A stretch of 64,000 nt of DNA from Alteromonas sp. M12 (GTDB lineage Bacteria; Pseudomonadota; Gammaproteobacteria; Enterobacterales; Alteromonadaceae): positions 3,100,001 through 3,164,000 of the forward strand of contig NZ_CP144164.1 of NCBI RefSeq assembly GCF_037478005.1. Reading direction: 5' to 3'. The notes under the pieces were generated by a model, which saw only the letters and a list, made by a program, of their open reading frames with translations, had not been told where the DNA came from and ran no database searches. This document shows positions 9,531 through 17,136 of this stretch, one piece after another (position 1 is the stretch's first letter; every line of letters begins with the position of its first letter). Position numbers and translations under genes: made by a program.

Positions 9531-9560
9531 AAAAAAGAGAGGTTATCCTCTCTTTTTTTT
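9531..9560 (+). terminator. rho-independent terminator of the repeat-peptide gene
   Basis: AAAAGAGAGG - TTAT - CCTCTCTTTT stem followed by more T residues, 45 bases after the stop codon. The A-run on the other side makes it potentially bidirectional, also serving the convergent gene that ends at 9566. Confidence 0.85.
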
Positions 9561-9565
9561 ATGCC

Positions 9566-9763
9566 CTACACTCTTAGCAGAGAATTATTAAAACCACGAG
9601 ATTGACGCAAAGCGACTCGTTGAGAAATTGAAAACATTGGTAAGATCATGGGACCAAACATAAGCCCTGCTAACGCCCACTTTTTAGCTGGTAACGCACT
9701 TTTGAAAGCTTCAACATAGTAATATACGCTAAACACTAAACAACTTATTATCGCTAAAATCAT
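9566..9763 (-). CDS. small membrane protein of unknown function (65 aa)
   Basis: Starting at the ATG at 9763 (MILAIISCLVFSVYYY) the product has two hydrophobic segments, residues ~1-16 and ~29-44 (WALAGLMFGPMILPMF), separated by a basic stretch, then a polar C-terminus. This start is preferred over an upstream TTG at 9808 because TAGGCGG lies seven bases before it and a TATAAT box overlaps the TTG. It is convergent with the repeat-peptide gene across the shared terminator. Family not recognised; the KKWALAGLMFGP pattern resembles small two-helix inner-membrane proteins common in Alteromonadales. Confidence 0.6.
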   Translation of the reverse strand: MILAIISCLVFSVYYYVEAFKSALPAKKWALAGLMFGPMILPMFSISQRVALRQSRGFNNSLLRV

Positions 9764-9797
9764 TTTCGCCCGCCTATGCATAGTTTCAATCGCGCAA

Positions 9798-9803
9798 ATT
9801 ATA
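9798..9803 (-). promoter_or_regulatory. -10 box for the 65-aa membrane protein
   Basis: A perfect TATAAT on the minus strand 34 bases upstream of the ATG at 9763, giving a leader of about 25-28 bases. No good -35 hexamer is seen at 16-18 bp. Confidence 0.35.
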
Positions 9804-9846
9804 CTCAAGCAAACTTACAAAACTAGTAGTTTTAGAGGTTTCAACT

Positions 9847-9873
9847 AAAAAAGCCGAGCAAAGCCCGACTTTT
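9847..9873 (-). terminator. terminator downstream of fadIJ
   Basis: On the minus strand, AGTCGGGC - TTT - GCTCGGCT pairs fully when one G-U is allowed, and is followed by TTTTT. It lies about 80 bases after the fadJ stop. Confidence 0.75.
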
Positions 9874-9955
9874 AACAATTTAATTACAAAAACAAACCCT
9901 TTAAATAGACAATTCATTTACCAGTAATTTACATTCCATCAATAGATTCAGCAGC

Positions 9956-12145
9956 TCAATAGAAGGTTTCATCATTATCCGCCATCTCAACCAGTTTGGT
10001 TGCTGGAAGATATCTATCACCGAATTTACTGCTGTAATATTGTAAACGCTCGACAACAAATTTTGCGCCAAGCTTATCCATGTAATGGAAAGGACCACCA
10101 AGAAATGGCGGAAAACCAATACCAAAAATAGCGCCAATGTCACCATCTCGTGGATTACGAATCACACCTTCATGCAAACACATTGCCGCTTCATTTAGCA
10201 TTAACATTACGCAACGTTCAGATATTTCAACTCCGCTCATGCGTTGTTCTGGTTTTATACCCAAAAGCTCATAGACACTTTCATCAACTTCTTTTCCCGA
10301 ATTCTTTCCGGAATAAGCGTAAAAACCACGTTTGTTCTTTTTGCCTTTACGATCATCAGCAAGCACCTTATCGAATGCATCTGCTGACTTAAATCGGTCA
10401 CCAAATTGAGCCATTAAAATAGGTATTATTTTCGTGCCTACATCTATACCAACTTCATCTAACAACTTAACAGGCCCCACTGGGAAACCGAATTTAACTA
10501 AGGATTTATCAATATGCTCAATTGGCTCACCGGATAAGAGTATATTTGCCGCTTCATTCATATGAGGAGCTAGAATACGGTTGACGTAAAAGCCAGCTCC
10601 ATCTTTAACCACAATAGGTGTTTTACCCTGTTTACGAGCCAGCTCCACCGTAGTTGAAATGGTTTTATCTGAGGTTTTATCATGGGCAATAACTTCAGCA
10701 AGCGGCATCTTGTCTACCGGTGAAAAGTAATGCAATCCAATAACTTGTTCTGGTCGAGCAGCCTTTTCAGCTATTTGAGCAATGGGAATTGACGATGTGT
10801 TAGTGGCAAATATCGTATTTTCATTACAATTAGCCTCTACATCATTGACCATGGACTGTTTTAACGCTAAGTCTTCAAAAACGGCCTCAATCACTACATC
10901 GGTATCTTTAAATCCTGCGTAGTCAACACTCCCAGTCAATAAAGACATTTGCTGCTGCATTTCAGACTTTCGCATAAACCGGCGTTTAACCTTTTTATTT
11001 AAAAGATCAAAGGAGTATTTCATCGCATTAGCGACTCCCTCAGACCGGATATCTTTAATTCTGGCGGGTAACCCTGCTTTAGTAGCGGTAACAAACGCAA
11101 TACCACCGCCCATCAATCCACCACCTAAGATACCCACTTTTTTCAACTGTCCAGGCTCAACACCGCTAACACCTGTTTCTTTTTTCATTTCCGTAGTAGC
11201 GAAAAAGATATTACGCAGTTGTTCAGATTCAGGGGTCATAACCAAATAAGCAAAGTTCTTAGCTTCTACCGCCATCCCTTCCTGTATGCCCTTATCAAAG
11301 CCTGTTTCAATACAATCAATAATTAATTCAGGAGCGGGATAATTGCCCTTAGTTTTACTTATGGTTTGTTTTCTTGCTTGTTTGAAAAGAGTATTGCGTC
11401 CAATTGACGTTTTTTCTAAGAATTGGCTCGCTAAATTCATTTTAACGGGTGTGCGTTGCGGTTTTGACTTCAACGCCATTTCTGTGGCCACCTCGAGCAG
11501 AATCGAACGTGGAACCATATCATCAACAATACCGTATTTTAGTCCTTGCTTAGCTCGTACTGCAGCACCAGTGAGCATCATTTTCATCGCTTGCTGGATA
11601 CCAATTAATCGCGGCAAACGTTGCGTGCCGCCGCTTCCTGGAAGCAACCCAAGTTGCACCTCAGGCAAGCCCATTTGGGTTATTTTATCGTCAGTACATA
11701 CTCTTGAATGACAAGCTAAGGCCAACTCAAGACCGCCACCTAGTGCCGGACCATGAATTGCAGCGACAAAATGCACTCGCATGTCTTCTATACGCTGAAA
11801 GATTTGTTGTCCGCCTGTGGCAATCGTCTCGACATCCTGAGCAGTCTCACAAGAGGCTAACATACTAATATCAGCACCCGCTATAAAGGAGTTTTCTTTG
11901 CCACTGACAACCACCACCCCCTTAATTTTACTATTGCTTTCGATTTCATCTAGCATTACTGAAATTTGATCTGCAAATTCCATTTTTAGCGTGTTCATCG
12001 ACTCGCCAGGCACATCAATAGTTAATATAGCAACGCCATTGTCTTGTAGATCTAGAGTAAAGGCGCTATTTTGCTGAGATACTTTAGTCTCTTCAGATAC
12101 TTGGCCCGCTTGAGTTAGTTCAGTTTCTTTATTCGCATTATCCAC
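9956..12145 (-). CDS. fadJ: fatty acid oxidation complex alpha subunit FadJ (enoyl-CoA hydratase / 3-hydroxyacyl-CoA dehydrogenase)
   Basis: Multifunctional beta-oxidation enzyme of 729 residues. N-terminal crotonase domain (~30-220) with HGPALGGGLELALAC and the acidic-residue motif LPEVQLGLLPGSGGTQRLPR; then the NAD-binding domain with VGILGGGLMGGGIAFV, catalytic His in IGLHYFSPVDKMPL, and the C-terminal dehydrogenase domains ending in the FGIGFPPFLGGP region. Size and pairing with fadI point to FadJ rather than FadB. The start chosen is GTG at 12145, preceded by AAGGGG and lying 11 bp after the fadI stop; the longer frame from a TTG at 12172 would overlap fadI. Works with FadI in a complex. 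Confidence 0.93.
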   Translation of the reverse strand: MDNANKETELTQAGQVSEETKVSQQNSAFTLDLQDNGVAILTIDVPGESMNTLKMEFADQISVMLDEIESNSKIKGVVVVSGKENSFIAGADISMLASCETAQDVETIATGGQQIFQRIEDMRVHFVAAIHGPALGGGLELALACHSRVCTDDKITQMGLPEVQLGLLPGSGGTQRLPRLIGIQQAMKMMLTGAAVRAKQGLKYGIVDDMVPRSILLEVATEMALKSKPQRTPVKMNLASQFLEKTSIGRNTLFKQARKQTISKTKGNYPAPELIIDCIETGFDKGIQEGMAVEAKNFAYLVMTPESEQLRNIFFATTEMKKETGVSGVEPGQLKKVGILGGGLMGGGIAFVTATKAGLPARIKDIRSEGVANAMKYSFDLLNKKVKRRFMRKSEMQQQMSLLTGSVDYAGFKDTDVVIEAVFEDLALKQSMVNDVEANCNENTIFATNTSSIPIAQIAEKAARPEQVIGLHYFSPVDKMPLAEVIAHDKTSDKTISTTVELARKQGKTPIVVKDGAGFYVNRILAPHMNEAANILLSGEPIEHIDKSLVKFGFPVGPVKLLDEVGIDVGTKIIPILMAQFGDRFKSADAFDKVLADDRKGKKNKRGFYAYSGKNSGKEVDESVYELLGIKPEQRMSGVEISERCVMLMLNEAAMCLHEGVIRNPRDGDIGAIFGIGFPPFLGGPFHYMDKLGAKFVVERLQYYSSKFGDRYLPATKLVEMADNDETFY

Positions 12146-12155
12146 GTAATTCCCC

Positions 12156-13466
12156 TTACTCTGTTTCAACAATCATTGCAGCACCAAGGCCACCTGCAGC
12201 ACACGCAGTCACTAAACCTGCACCACCGCCTTTGCGGTTAAGATCATTTAGCATTTGAGTGATCATCCGCGTACCGGTTGCTGCAAATGGGTGTCCGTAA
12301 GCAATTGAACTTCCCATTTGATTGAACTTGTCCATATCTATTTCACCAGTGGCTTTACTTCGCCCTAGCTTTTCTTGTGCAAATTTGTCGCTTGCAAACA
12401 TTTTGATATTTGCCAGTGTTTGCGCAGCGAACGCTTCATGCATTTCTATTAATGTTAGGTCGTTTAAGGTCATCCCTGCTCTGTCCAATGCAATTGGTGA
12501 CGCATAAGATGGTCCCATCAACATATCTTCCCAAACGTCTATGGCAGCAAACGCATAACTACGAATGTACCCTAACGGTTTATAGCCTAATTCTTTTGCG
12601 CGGCTTTCCGTCATCATCACGATTGCAGATGCGCCATCGGTTAATGGTGTTGCATTGGCAGCGGTTACTGTACCGTGTTTTTTATCAAAAACAGGGCGAA
12701 GCTTGGCATAGCCTTCTAACGTTGAATCGAAGCGCACATTGTTATCTTTTTCCAATGCCCCTTTGTATGGTTCGGCGTAAGCTGTCATGACTTCATCGTC
12801 TAAAAAGCCTTCATTCCAGCTCTTAGCTGCCAAGGAATGAGAACGATGAGCTAAGGCATCTTGTTCCTGTCGTGAAATGTTATGGGTTTTAGCCATTTGC
12901 TCGGCTGTCTGTCCCATTGATAAACCAGTGGAATATTCAGCTACTGCGGGCGGAACAGGCAATAAATCTTTGAATCCAAGCTTTTTAAACACATTCCACT
13001 TCTGACCAAGTGTTTTGGTTTTTTGCAGATCGGTAAGCGCTCTAGCAAGAGGTTTTGAAACCCCAATAGGCGACACTGAAGTTGAGTCAGCTCCGCCAGC
13101 AATACCAACGGCGATGTTTCCTGCCATCATAGATTCAGCAATATTGACTGTGGCTTGAAAACTAGTCGCACAAGCTCTGGAAACGGAATACGCATCAGTA
13201 TGCACGTTCATGCCAGTGCCAAGTACAATTTCTCTAGCAATGTTTGGCGCTTCAGGCATTTGCACAACTTGGCCATAAACAAGTTGCTCCACTAAATTGG
13301 GATCCAAATTATTGCGTGTAATCATCTCGTTGACGACTAATTTCCCCAAATCAACAGCGGGTACGCCATGAAAATAAGTCGCCATTTTCGCAAAAGGAGT
13401 CCGTAGACCCGCCACTATAGCGATCCTATCGCCACTGCGAGTAGTAACTGTTTGTTTTGCTGACAT
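12156..13466 (-). CDS. fadI: 3-ketoacyl-CoA thiolase FadI
   Basis: From the ATG at 13466 the protein has 436 residues, the same length as E. coli FadI, and the acyl-accepting cysteine falls at residue 99 (VSRACATSF), matching the family position. The other thiolase motifs are present: [11 protein letters not shown] (catalytic His) and [13 protein letters not shown] (second Cys). It cleaves 3-ketoacyl-CoA to acetyl-CoA and a shortened acyl-CoA, acting with FadJ. The frame stays open 19 codons upstream, but GAGG eight bases before this ATG and the FadR-like site upstream favour the shorter form. First gene of the fadIJ operon. Confidence 0.93.
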   Translation of the reverse strand: MSAKQTVTTRSGDRIAIVAGLRTPFAKMATYFHGVPAVDLGKLVVNEMITRNNLDPNLVEQLVYGQVVQMPEAPNIAREIVLGTGMNVHTDAYSVSRACATSFQATVNIAESMMAGNIAVGIAGGADSTSVSPIGVSKPLARALTDLQKTKTLGQKWNVFKKLGFKDLLPVPPAVAEYSTGLSMGQTAEQMAKTHNISRQEQDALAHRSHSLAAKSWNEGFLDDEVMTAYAEPYKGALEKDNNVRFDSTLEGYAKLRPVFDKKHGTVTAANATPLTDGASAIVMMTESRAKELGYKPLGYIRSYAFAAIDVWEDMLMGPSYASPIALDRAGMTLNDLTLIEMHEAFAAQTLANIKMFASDKFAQEKLGRSKATGEIDMDKFNQMGSSIAYGHPFAATGTRMITQMLNDLNRKGGGAGLVTACAAGGLGAAMIVETE

Positions 13467-13493
13467 TATTTGTCCTCGTATTTTTGCCGGCCA

Positions 13494-13510
13494 GAGTGGT
13501 CTGACCTGTA
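13494..13510 (-). promoter_or_regulatory. FadR-like operator upstream of fadIJ
   Basis: GAGTGGTCTGACCTGTA (plus strand) matches the 17-bp FadR operator pattern AACTGGTCNGACNAGTT at 11 of 15 defined positions, including the core TGGTC-N-GAC. It sits 28-44 bases upstream of the fadI ATG, overlapping where the promoter should be. FadR represses fad genes and is released by long-chain acyl-CoA. Assigned by motif only. Confidence 0.6.
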
Positions 13511-13721
13511 ATGTATGAGCCAATTGTACAGAGTGTTAGATAAAATTCAAATTCTAGTTAACAAATTAGCTTTTCGCATAGATTCCCGATTAATTTGGCA
13601 ATTTGTAACATTGTATTTCGAAAAGGGAACCTTATATAAAAGGATGTGTCACTATGTAGCACCAAATGCACATCGCATTTATCTGATGTACACCCTTTTT
13701 CATCGTAGTTAGGACAAATTA

Positions 13722-14678
13722 ATGGCAGTTGAACAATTCAAGCGATTACAAGCGTATCTTGATTCGCAGGTGATCGGACAAAACAACCTAACCCACAACA
13801 TTATGATCGCCTTGTTGGCAAATGGGCATTTGTTGGTTGAAGGCCCTCCAGGTTTGGCTAAAACACGAGCGGTAAATGCTTTAGCGCAGGGGATTGAAGG
13901 TGATTTTCACCGTGTTCAATTTACGCCCGACTTGCTTCCTGCCGATTTGACCGGGACTGATATTTATCGCCCTGAAACCGGAGAGTTCGTTTTTCAGAAA
14001 GGTCCTTTGTTCCATAACTTAGTACTTGCTGACGAAATCAACCGAGCACCGGCTAAGGTTCAATCAGCATTACTTGAAGCCATGGCAGAAAAACAAATCA
14101 CCGTGGGTAATAAGACCTACCCTCTTTCAGATTTATTTTTGGTAATGGCAACTCAGAACCCGATTGAACAAGAAGGTACCTATCCATTACCTGAAGCTCA
14201 GCTAGACCGCTTTTTAATGCACTTAGAAATTGATTATCCTGGGGCCGAGACAGAGTTAGAGATTTTGCGTTTAACGCGGGATGAAGCCATTGGCAGTCAA
14301 AAAATCAATTCTGATATTATGAATCAAGCGGTTATTTTTGCGGCACGTAAAGAAGTATTGCAGATTCATTTAGCAGAATCTTTAGAAAAGTATCTTGTAG
14401 AGCTCATCATTGCCACTCGGACACCGGAAAAATATGATCCACAACTGGCTAATTGGATTGAATTTGGGGCCAGTCCACGGGCAACCATTGCGTTAGATAA
14501 GTGCGCAAGAGCACATGCTTGGTTAATGGGGAGAGACTTTGTGGGGCCCGATAATATTCGTGCAGTATTCCACAATGTATTACGCCACAGGTTATTACTA
14601 AGCTATGAAGCCGAGGCTGAAGGCGTCGATGCTAATCAGCTATTAGACCGTATTTTAACGCTTGTTCCAGTACCATAG
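13722..14678 (+). CDS. MoxR-family AAA+ ATPase
   Basis: 318 residues. Walker A GPPGLAKT at 41-48, Walker B LVLADEIN around 100-107, sensor-1 MATQNPIEQEGTYPLPEAQ, arginine-finger region EAQLDRF. MoxR ATPases are chaperone-like and work with VWA-domain partners, several of which follow directly in this operon. Ribosome site AGGA precedes the ATG by eight bases. First gene of the six-gene moxR - DUF58 - DUF4381 - VWA - VWA/TPR - BatD cluster. Confidence 0.92.
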   Translation: MAVEQFKRLQAYLDSQVIGQNNLTHNIMIALLANGHLLVEGPPGLAKTRAVNALAQGIEGDFHRVQFTPDLLPADLTGTDIYRPETGEFVFQKGPLFHNLVLADEINRAPAKVQSALLEAMAEKQITVGNKTYPLSDLFLVMATQNPIEQEGTYPLPEAQLDRFLMHLEIDYPGAETELEILRLTRDEAIGSQKINSDIMNQAVIFAARKEVLQIHLAESLEKYLVELIIATRTPEKYDPQLANWIEFGASPRATIALDKCARAHAWLMGRDFVGPDNIRAVFHNVLRHRLLLSYEAEAEGVDANQLLDRILTLVPVP

Positions 14679-14688
14679 ACCTTATCCT

Positions 14689-15636
14689 ATGCAAGATGTA
14701 TCAAACTGGTTGACCCGGTTAAATGCTGATGGTGTTAGTTTAAACATCAAACAGCTACTGTATTACCAAAAAAAGACTAGCCTACTCAACTTGGCGCCCC
14801 GTAAAACCATCCAATCAAAGTTGGCGGGAAGTTATTTGGCGAAAACCAAAGGCCGGGGAATGGAGTTTGATGAAGCGCGACATTATCAACCTGGTGACGA
14901 TATACGAGCCATTGATTGGCGAGTCACTGCCCGTTCTGGAAAAACCCATACAAAGCTATATAGGGAAGAAAAAGAACGCCCCATTTTTATTTTGGCAGAT
15001 CTATCGCCTAACATGCACTTTGGCACTCAATTACTCTATAAGTCGGTGCAAGTTGCTCATTTAGCGGCATTGATTGCATGGTCTGCGACAAATCGTGGCG
15101 ATCGAATTGGTGGCCTGGTGTTTAATCAACACCAACACCGAGAATTCAAACCACTGACTAGGAAAAAGGCTGTTCTAGGATTACTACACGGATTAGTAGA
15201 GGTTCATCAACCTGATGATTTACAACCTGGAAACTTCCAATTTTCTGATGCTTGTGCACGCTTGAGAAGACTAGTTCACCCTGGTAGCTTAGTCTTTGTA
15301 CTAAGTGATTTTCAAAATCTCAACGAAGCAGCGAAACAGCACCTGAGTCGTATATCAAGGCACAGTGAAGTAGTGGCTTATTCCATCACCGACCCCTTTG
15401 AACATGATTTGCCCAAAGTATCAAATTCACAAACAGTTGAAGTTACCGATGGCGTTGATCAGCAAACGTTAGTGTTAGGAGAAAAAACCGTTTCTCAACA
15501 ATATCATCGTTCTCATCAACGTCAATTTGAACAAATATCACGCACCTTGCAGCAATGCAAAACCCAGTTATTAAATGTTAGTGCTGCGGTTCCTATCGAA
15601 CAACAGCTAGTTGAAAAGCGTGGAGAAATTGCATGA
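14689..15636 (+). CDS. DUF58 domain protein
   Basis: 315 residues from the ATG at 14689; an in-frame TTG at 14662 inside moxR is less likely. The DUF58 signature RGMEFDEARHYQPGDDIR and AIDWRVTARSG lies at ~56-85, followed by a VWA-like fold whose metal site is degenerate (ADLSPNMHFG near 103-112). DUF58 proteins are regular partners of MoxR ATPases and are thought to form a complex with them. Its stop overlaps the next start (ATGA), indicating translational coupling. Confidence 0.85.
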   Translation: MQDVSNWLTRLNADGVSLNIKQLLYYQKKTSLLNLAPRKTIQSKLAGSYLAKTKGRGMEFDEARHYQPGDDIRAIDWRVTARSGKTHTKLYREEKERPIFILADLSPNMHFGTQLLYKSVQVAHLAALIAWSATNRGDRIGGLVFNQHQHREFKPLTRKKAVLGLLHGLVEVHQPDDLQPGNFQFSDACARLRRLVHPGSLVFVLSDFQNLNEAAKQHLSRISRHSEVVAYSITDPFEHDLPKVSNSQTVEVTDGVDQQTLVLGEKTVSQQYHRSHQRQFEQISRTLQQCKTQLLNVSAAVPIEQQLVEKRGEIA

Positions 15637-16139
15637 ATCCGCTAGATCAGTTAGCCGACATTCAACTTCCCCAAGAGGTCAGTATCTGGCCTTTAGCCTG
15701 GGGATGGTGGGTATCAGCTATTTTGGTTTTGTTAATCTTAGTTAGCATTATTTATGGCGTTCGACACTACATACTTCATCGTCGAGCCAAAAAAGCAGCA
15801 CTTTTGGCGCTATCAGCTATCGATTTAAACCAACAAAATGCGATTTCGCAAATCAATATTGTGCTAAAACGAGCGGCCTTAAGTTATTTTCCTCAAGAGC
15901 AAATAGCCTCGCTTCACGGGCAACAATGGAGCGCATTTTTAAGCAGTCAATTATCTGTAAAACAACAACAGAGTTTTCAACATGAAATTCAAGAATTTGT
16001 TGATTTACTGTATCGAGATGCGCCTAACAAAGATGTTAATAAAGCGGCCCTAACGGCTAAAACGTGGTTGCAATCGGCATTACCACCTAAACGAAAATCC
16101 AATCGCACGGTGCTGATTGAGGAGGCTCCTAATGTTTGA
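15633..16139 (+). CDS. DUF4381 domain membrane protein
   Basis: 168 residues with an N-terminal LPQEVSIWPLAWGWW segment and one membrane helix at ~24-46, then a cytoplasmic helical domain. This layout is typical of DUF4381 proteins, found almost only between DUF58 and VWA genes in MoxR/Bat operons. Starts four bases before the DUF58 stop and overlaps the next gene by eight bases. Function in the complex is not known. Confidence 0.82.
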   Translation: MNPLDQLADIQLPQEVSIWPLAWGWWVSAILVLLILVSIIYGVRHYILHRRAKKAALLALSAIDLNQQNAISQINIVLKRAALSYFPQEQIASLHGQQWSAFLSSQLSVKQQQSFQHEIQEFVDLLYRDAPNKDVNKAALTAKTWLQSALPPKRKSNRTVLIEEAPNV

Positions 16140-17136
16140 GTTTGCTTGGTGGTGGGCATTGTTCGCATTACCGTTGCCGTTGCTTGCATTGTTACTGCCC
16201 AAAAAGGAAAGACAGCAAGGAGCTGCTTTACGCGTCCCAGCGTTAACGGCAAATTTGGCAACCAATAACAAAAAAACCGGCCCGAATCGAATCAATTTGA
16301 TAATCGCCATTTTGGCCTGGATAGCATTAGTTATCGCAGCCGCTCGTCCACAATGGTTAGGCGAGCCTGTTAACATTCCATCTGAAGGACGGGATTTAAT
16401 GCTAGCGGTAGATTTATCCGGCAGTATGAATCAAGAAGATATGGTGGTGAATGGCCGTCGAGTAAATCGCTTAATCATGATTAAAAGCGTACTCAGTGAT
16501 TTTATCGAAAGACGGGTTGGTGACAGGTTAGGTTTAATATTATTTGCCGACACAGCTTATTTACAAGCTCCACTAACCTATGACAGAAAAACGGTTGAGC
16601 AACTGCTACTTGAAAGTCAGATTGGCTTAGTTGGCGAACAAACGGCAATTGGCGATGCAATTGGATTGTCTATAAAACGTTTTGCCAACCGAGAAGAATC
16701 AAACAAAGTGATCATTTTATTGACCGACGGACAAAACACTGCGGGCAATATTACTCCGGCACAAGCCAACGAACTGGCCATAAACAATGATGTAACCGTA
16801 TACACGATAGGGGTTGGCGCAGATTCTATGATAACCCAAGGTTTTTTTGGGCAGCGTCGAACGAACCCATCGAGAGATTTGGATGAAAAAATGCTAACTG
16901 AACTTGCCGAGTCCACGGGCGGCCAATACTTCAGAGCCAAAGATACCCAGTCTTTACAGCAAATTTATTCTATTTTGGATGCTCTAGAGCCCATTGAACG
17001 AGAAAACCGCCAGATGCGCCCGTTGCAAGCGTTATATTTTTATCCGCTAGCATTGGCACTTATTTTCAGTTTTTTAATTGCCTTAAATAGTTCTCTAGGA
17101 TGGATAAAACAACGATTTTTGGGGAGGCTACAATGA
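16132..17136 (+). CDS. VWA domain membrane protein, BatA-like
   Basis: 334 residues from the ATG at 16132, with GGAGG upstream. Membrane helices at ~5-23, ~53-71 and near 305-325 flank a von Willebrand A domain with an intact MIDAS start DLSGS at 94-98 and the later TDGQNTAGN loop. BatA-type proteins (named in Bacteroides aerotolerance operons) bind a divalent metal through MIDAS and are believed to act in the periplasm with MoxR partners. Overlaps the next gene by ATGA. Confidence 0.85.
   Translation: MFEFAWWWALFALPLPLLALLLPKKERQQGAALRVPALTANLATNNKKTGPNRINLIIAILAWIALVIAAARPQWLGEPVNIPSEGRDLMLAVDLSGSMNQEDMVVNGRRVNRLIMIKSVLSDFIERRVGDRLGLILFADTAYLQAPLTYDRKTVEQLLLESQIGLVGEQTAIGDAIGLSIKRFANREESNKVIILLTDGQNTAGNITPAQANELAINNDVTVYTIGVGADSMITQGFFGQRRTNPSRDLDEKMLTELAESTGGQYFRAKDTQSLQQIYSILDALEPIERENRQMRPLQALYFYPLALALIFSFLIALNSSLGWIKQRFLGRLQ

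Noticed and set aside
12146..12172. Nine-codon N-terminal extension of FadJ from a TTG
   Set aside because: It would begin within fadI; the GTG at 12145 has a good ribosome site just after the fadI stop.
12410..12790. Plus-strand 126-codon frame opposite fadI
   Set aside because: Antisense shadow of a conserved thiolase.
13515..13712. 65-codon open frame upstream of moxR
   Set aside because: Lies in the fadI/moxR promoter region, has no ribosome site, and its composition is not protein-like.
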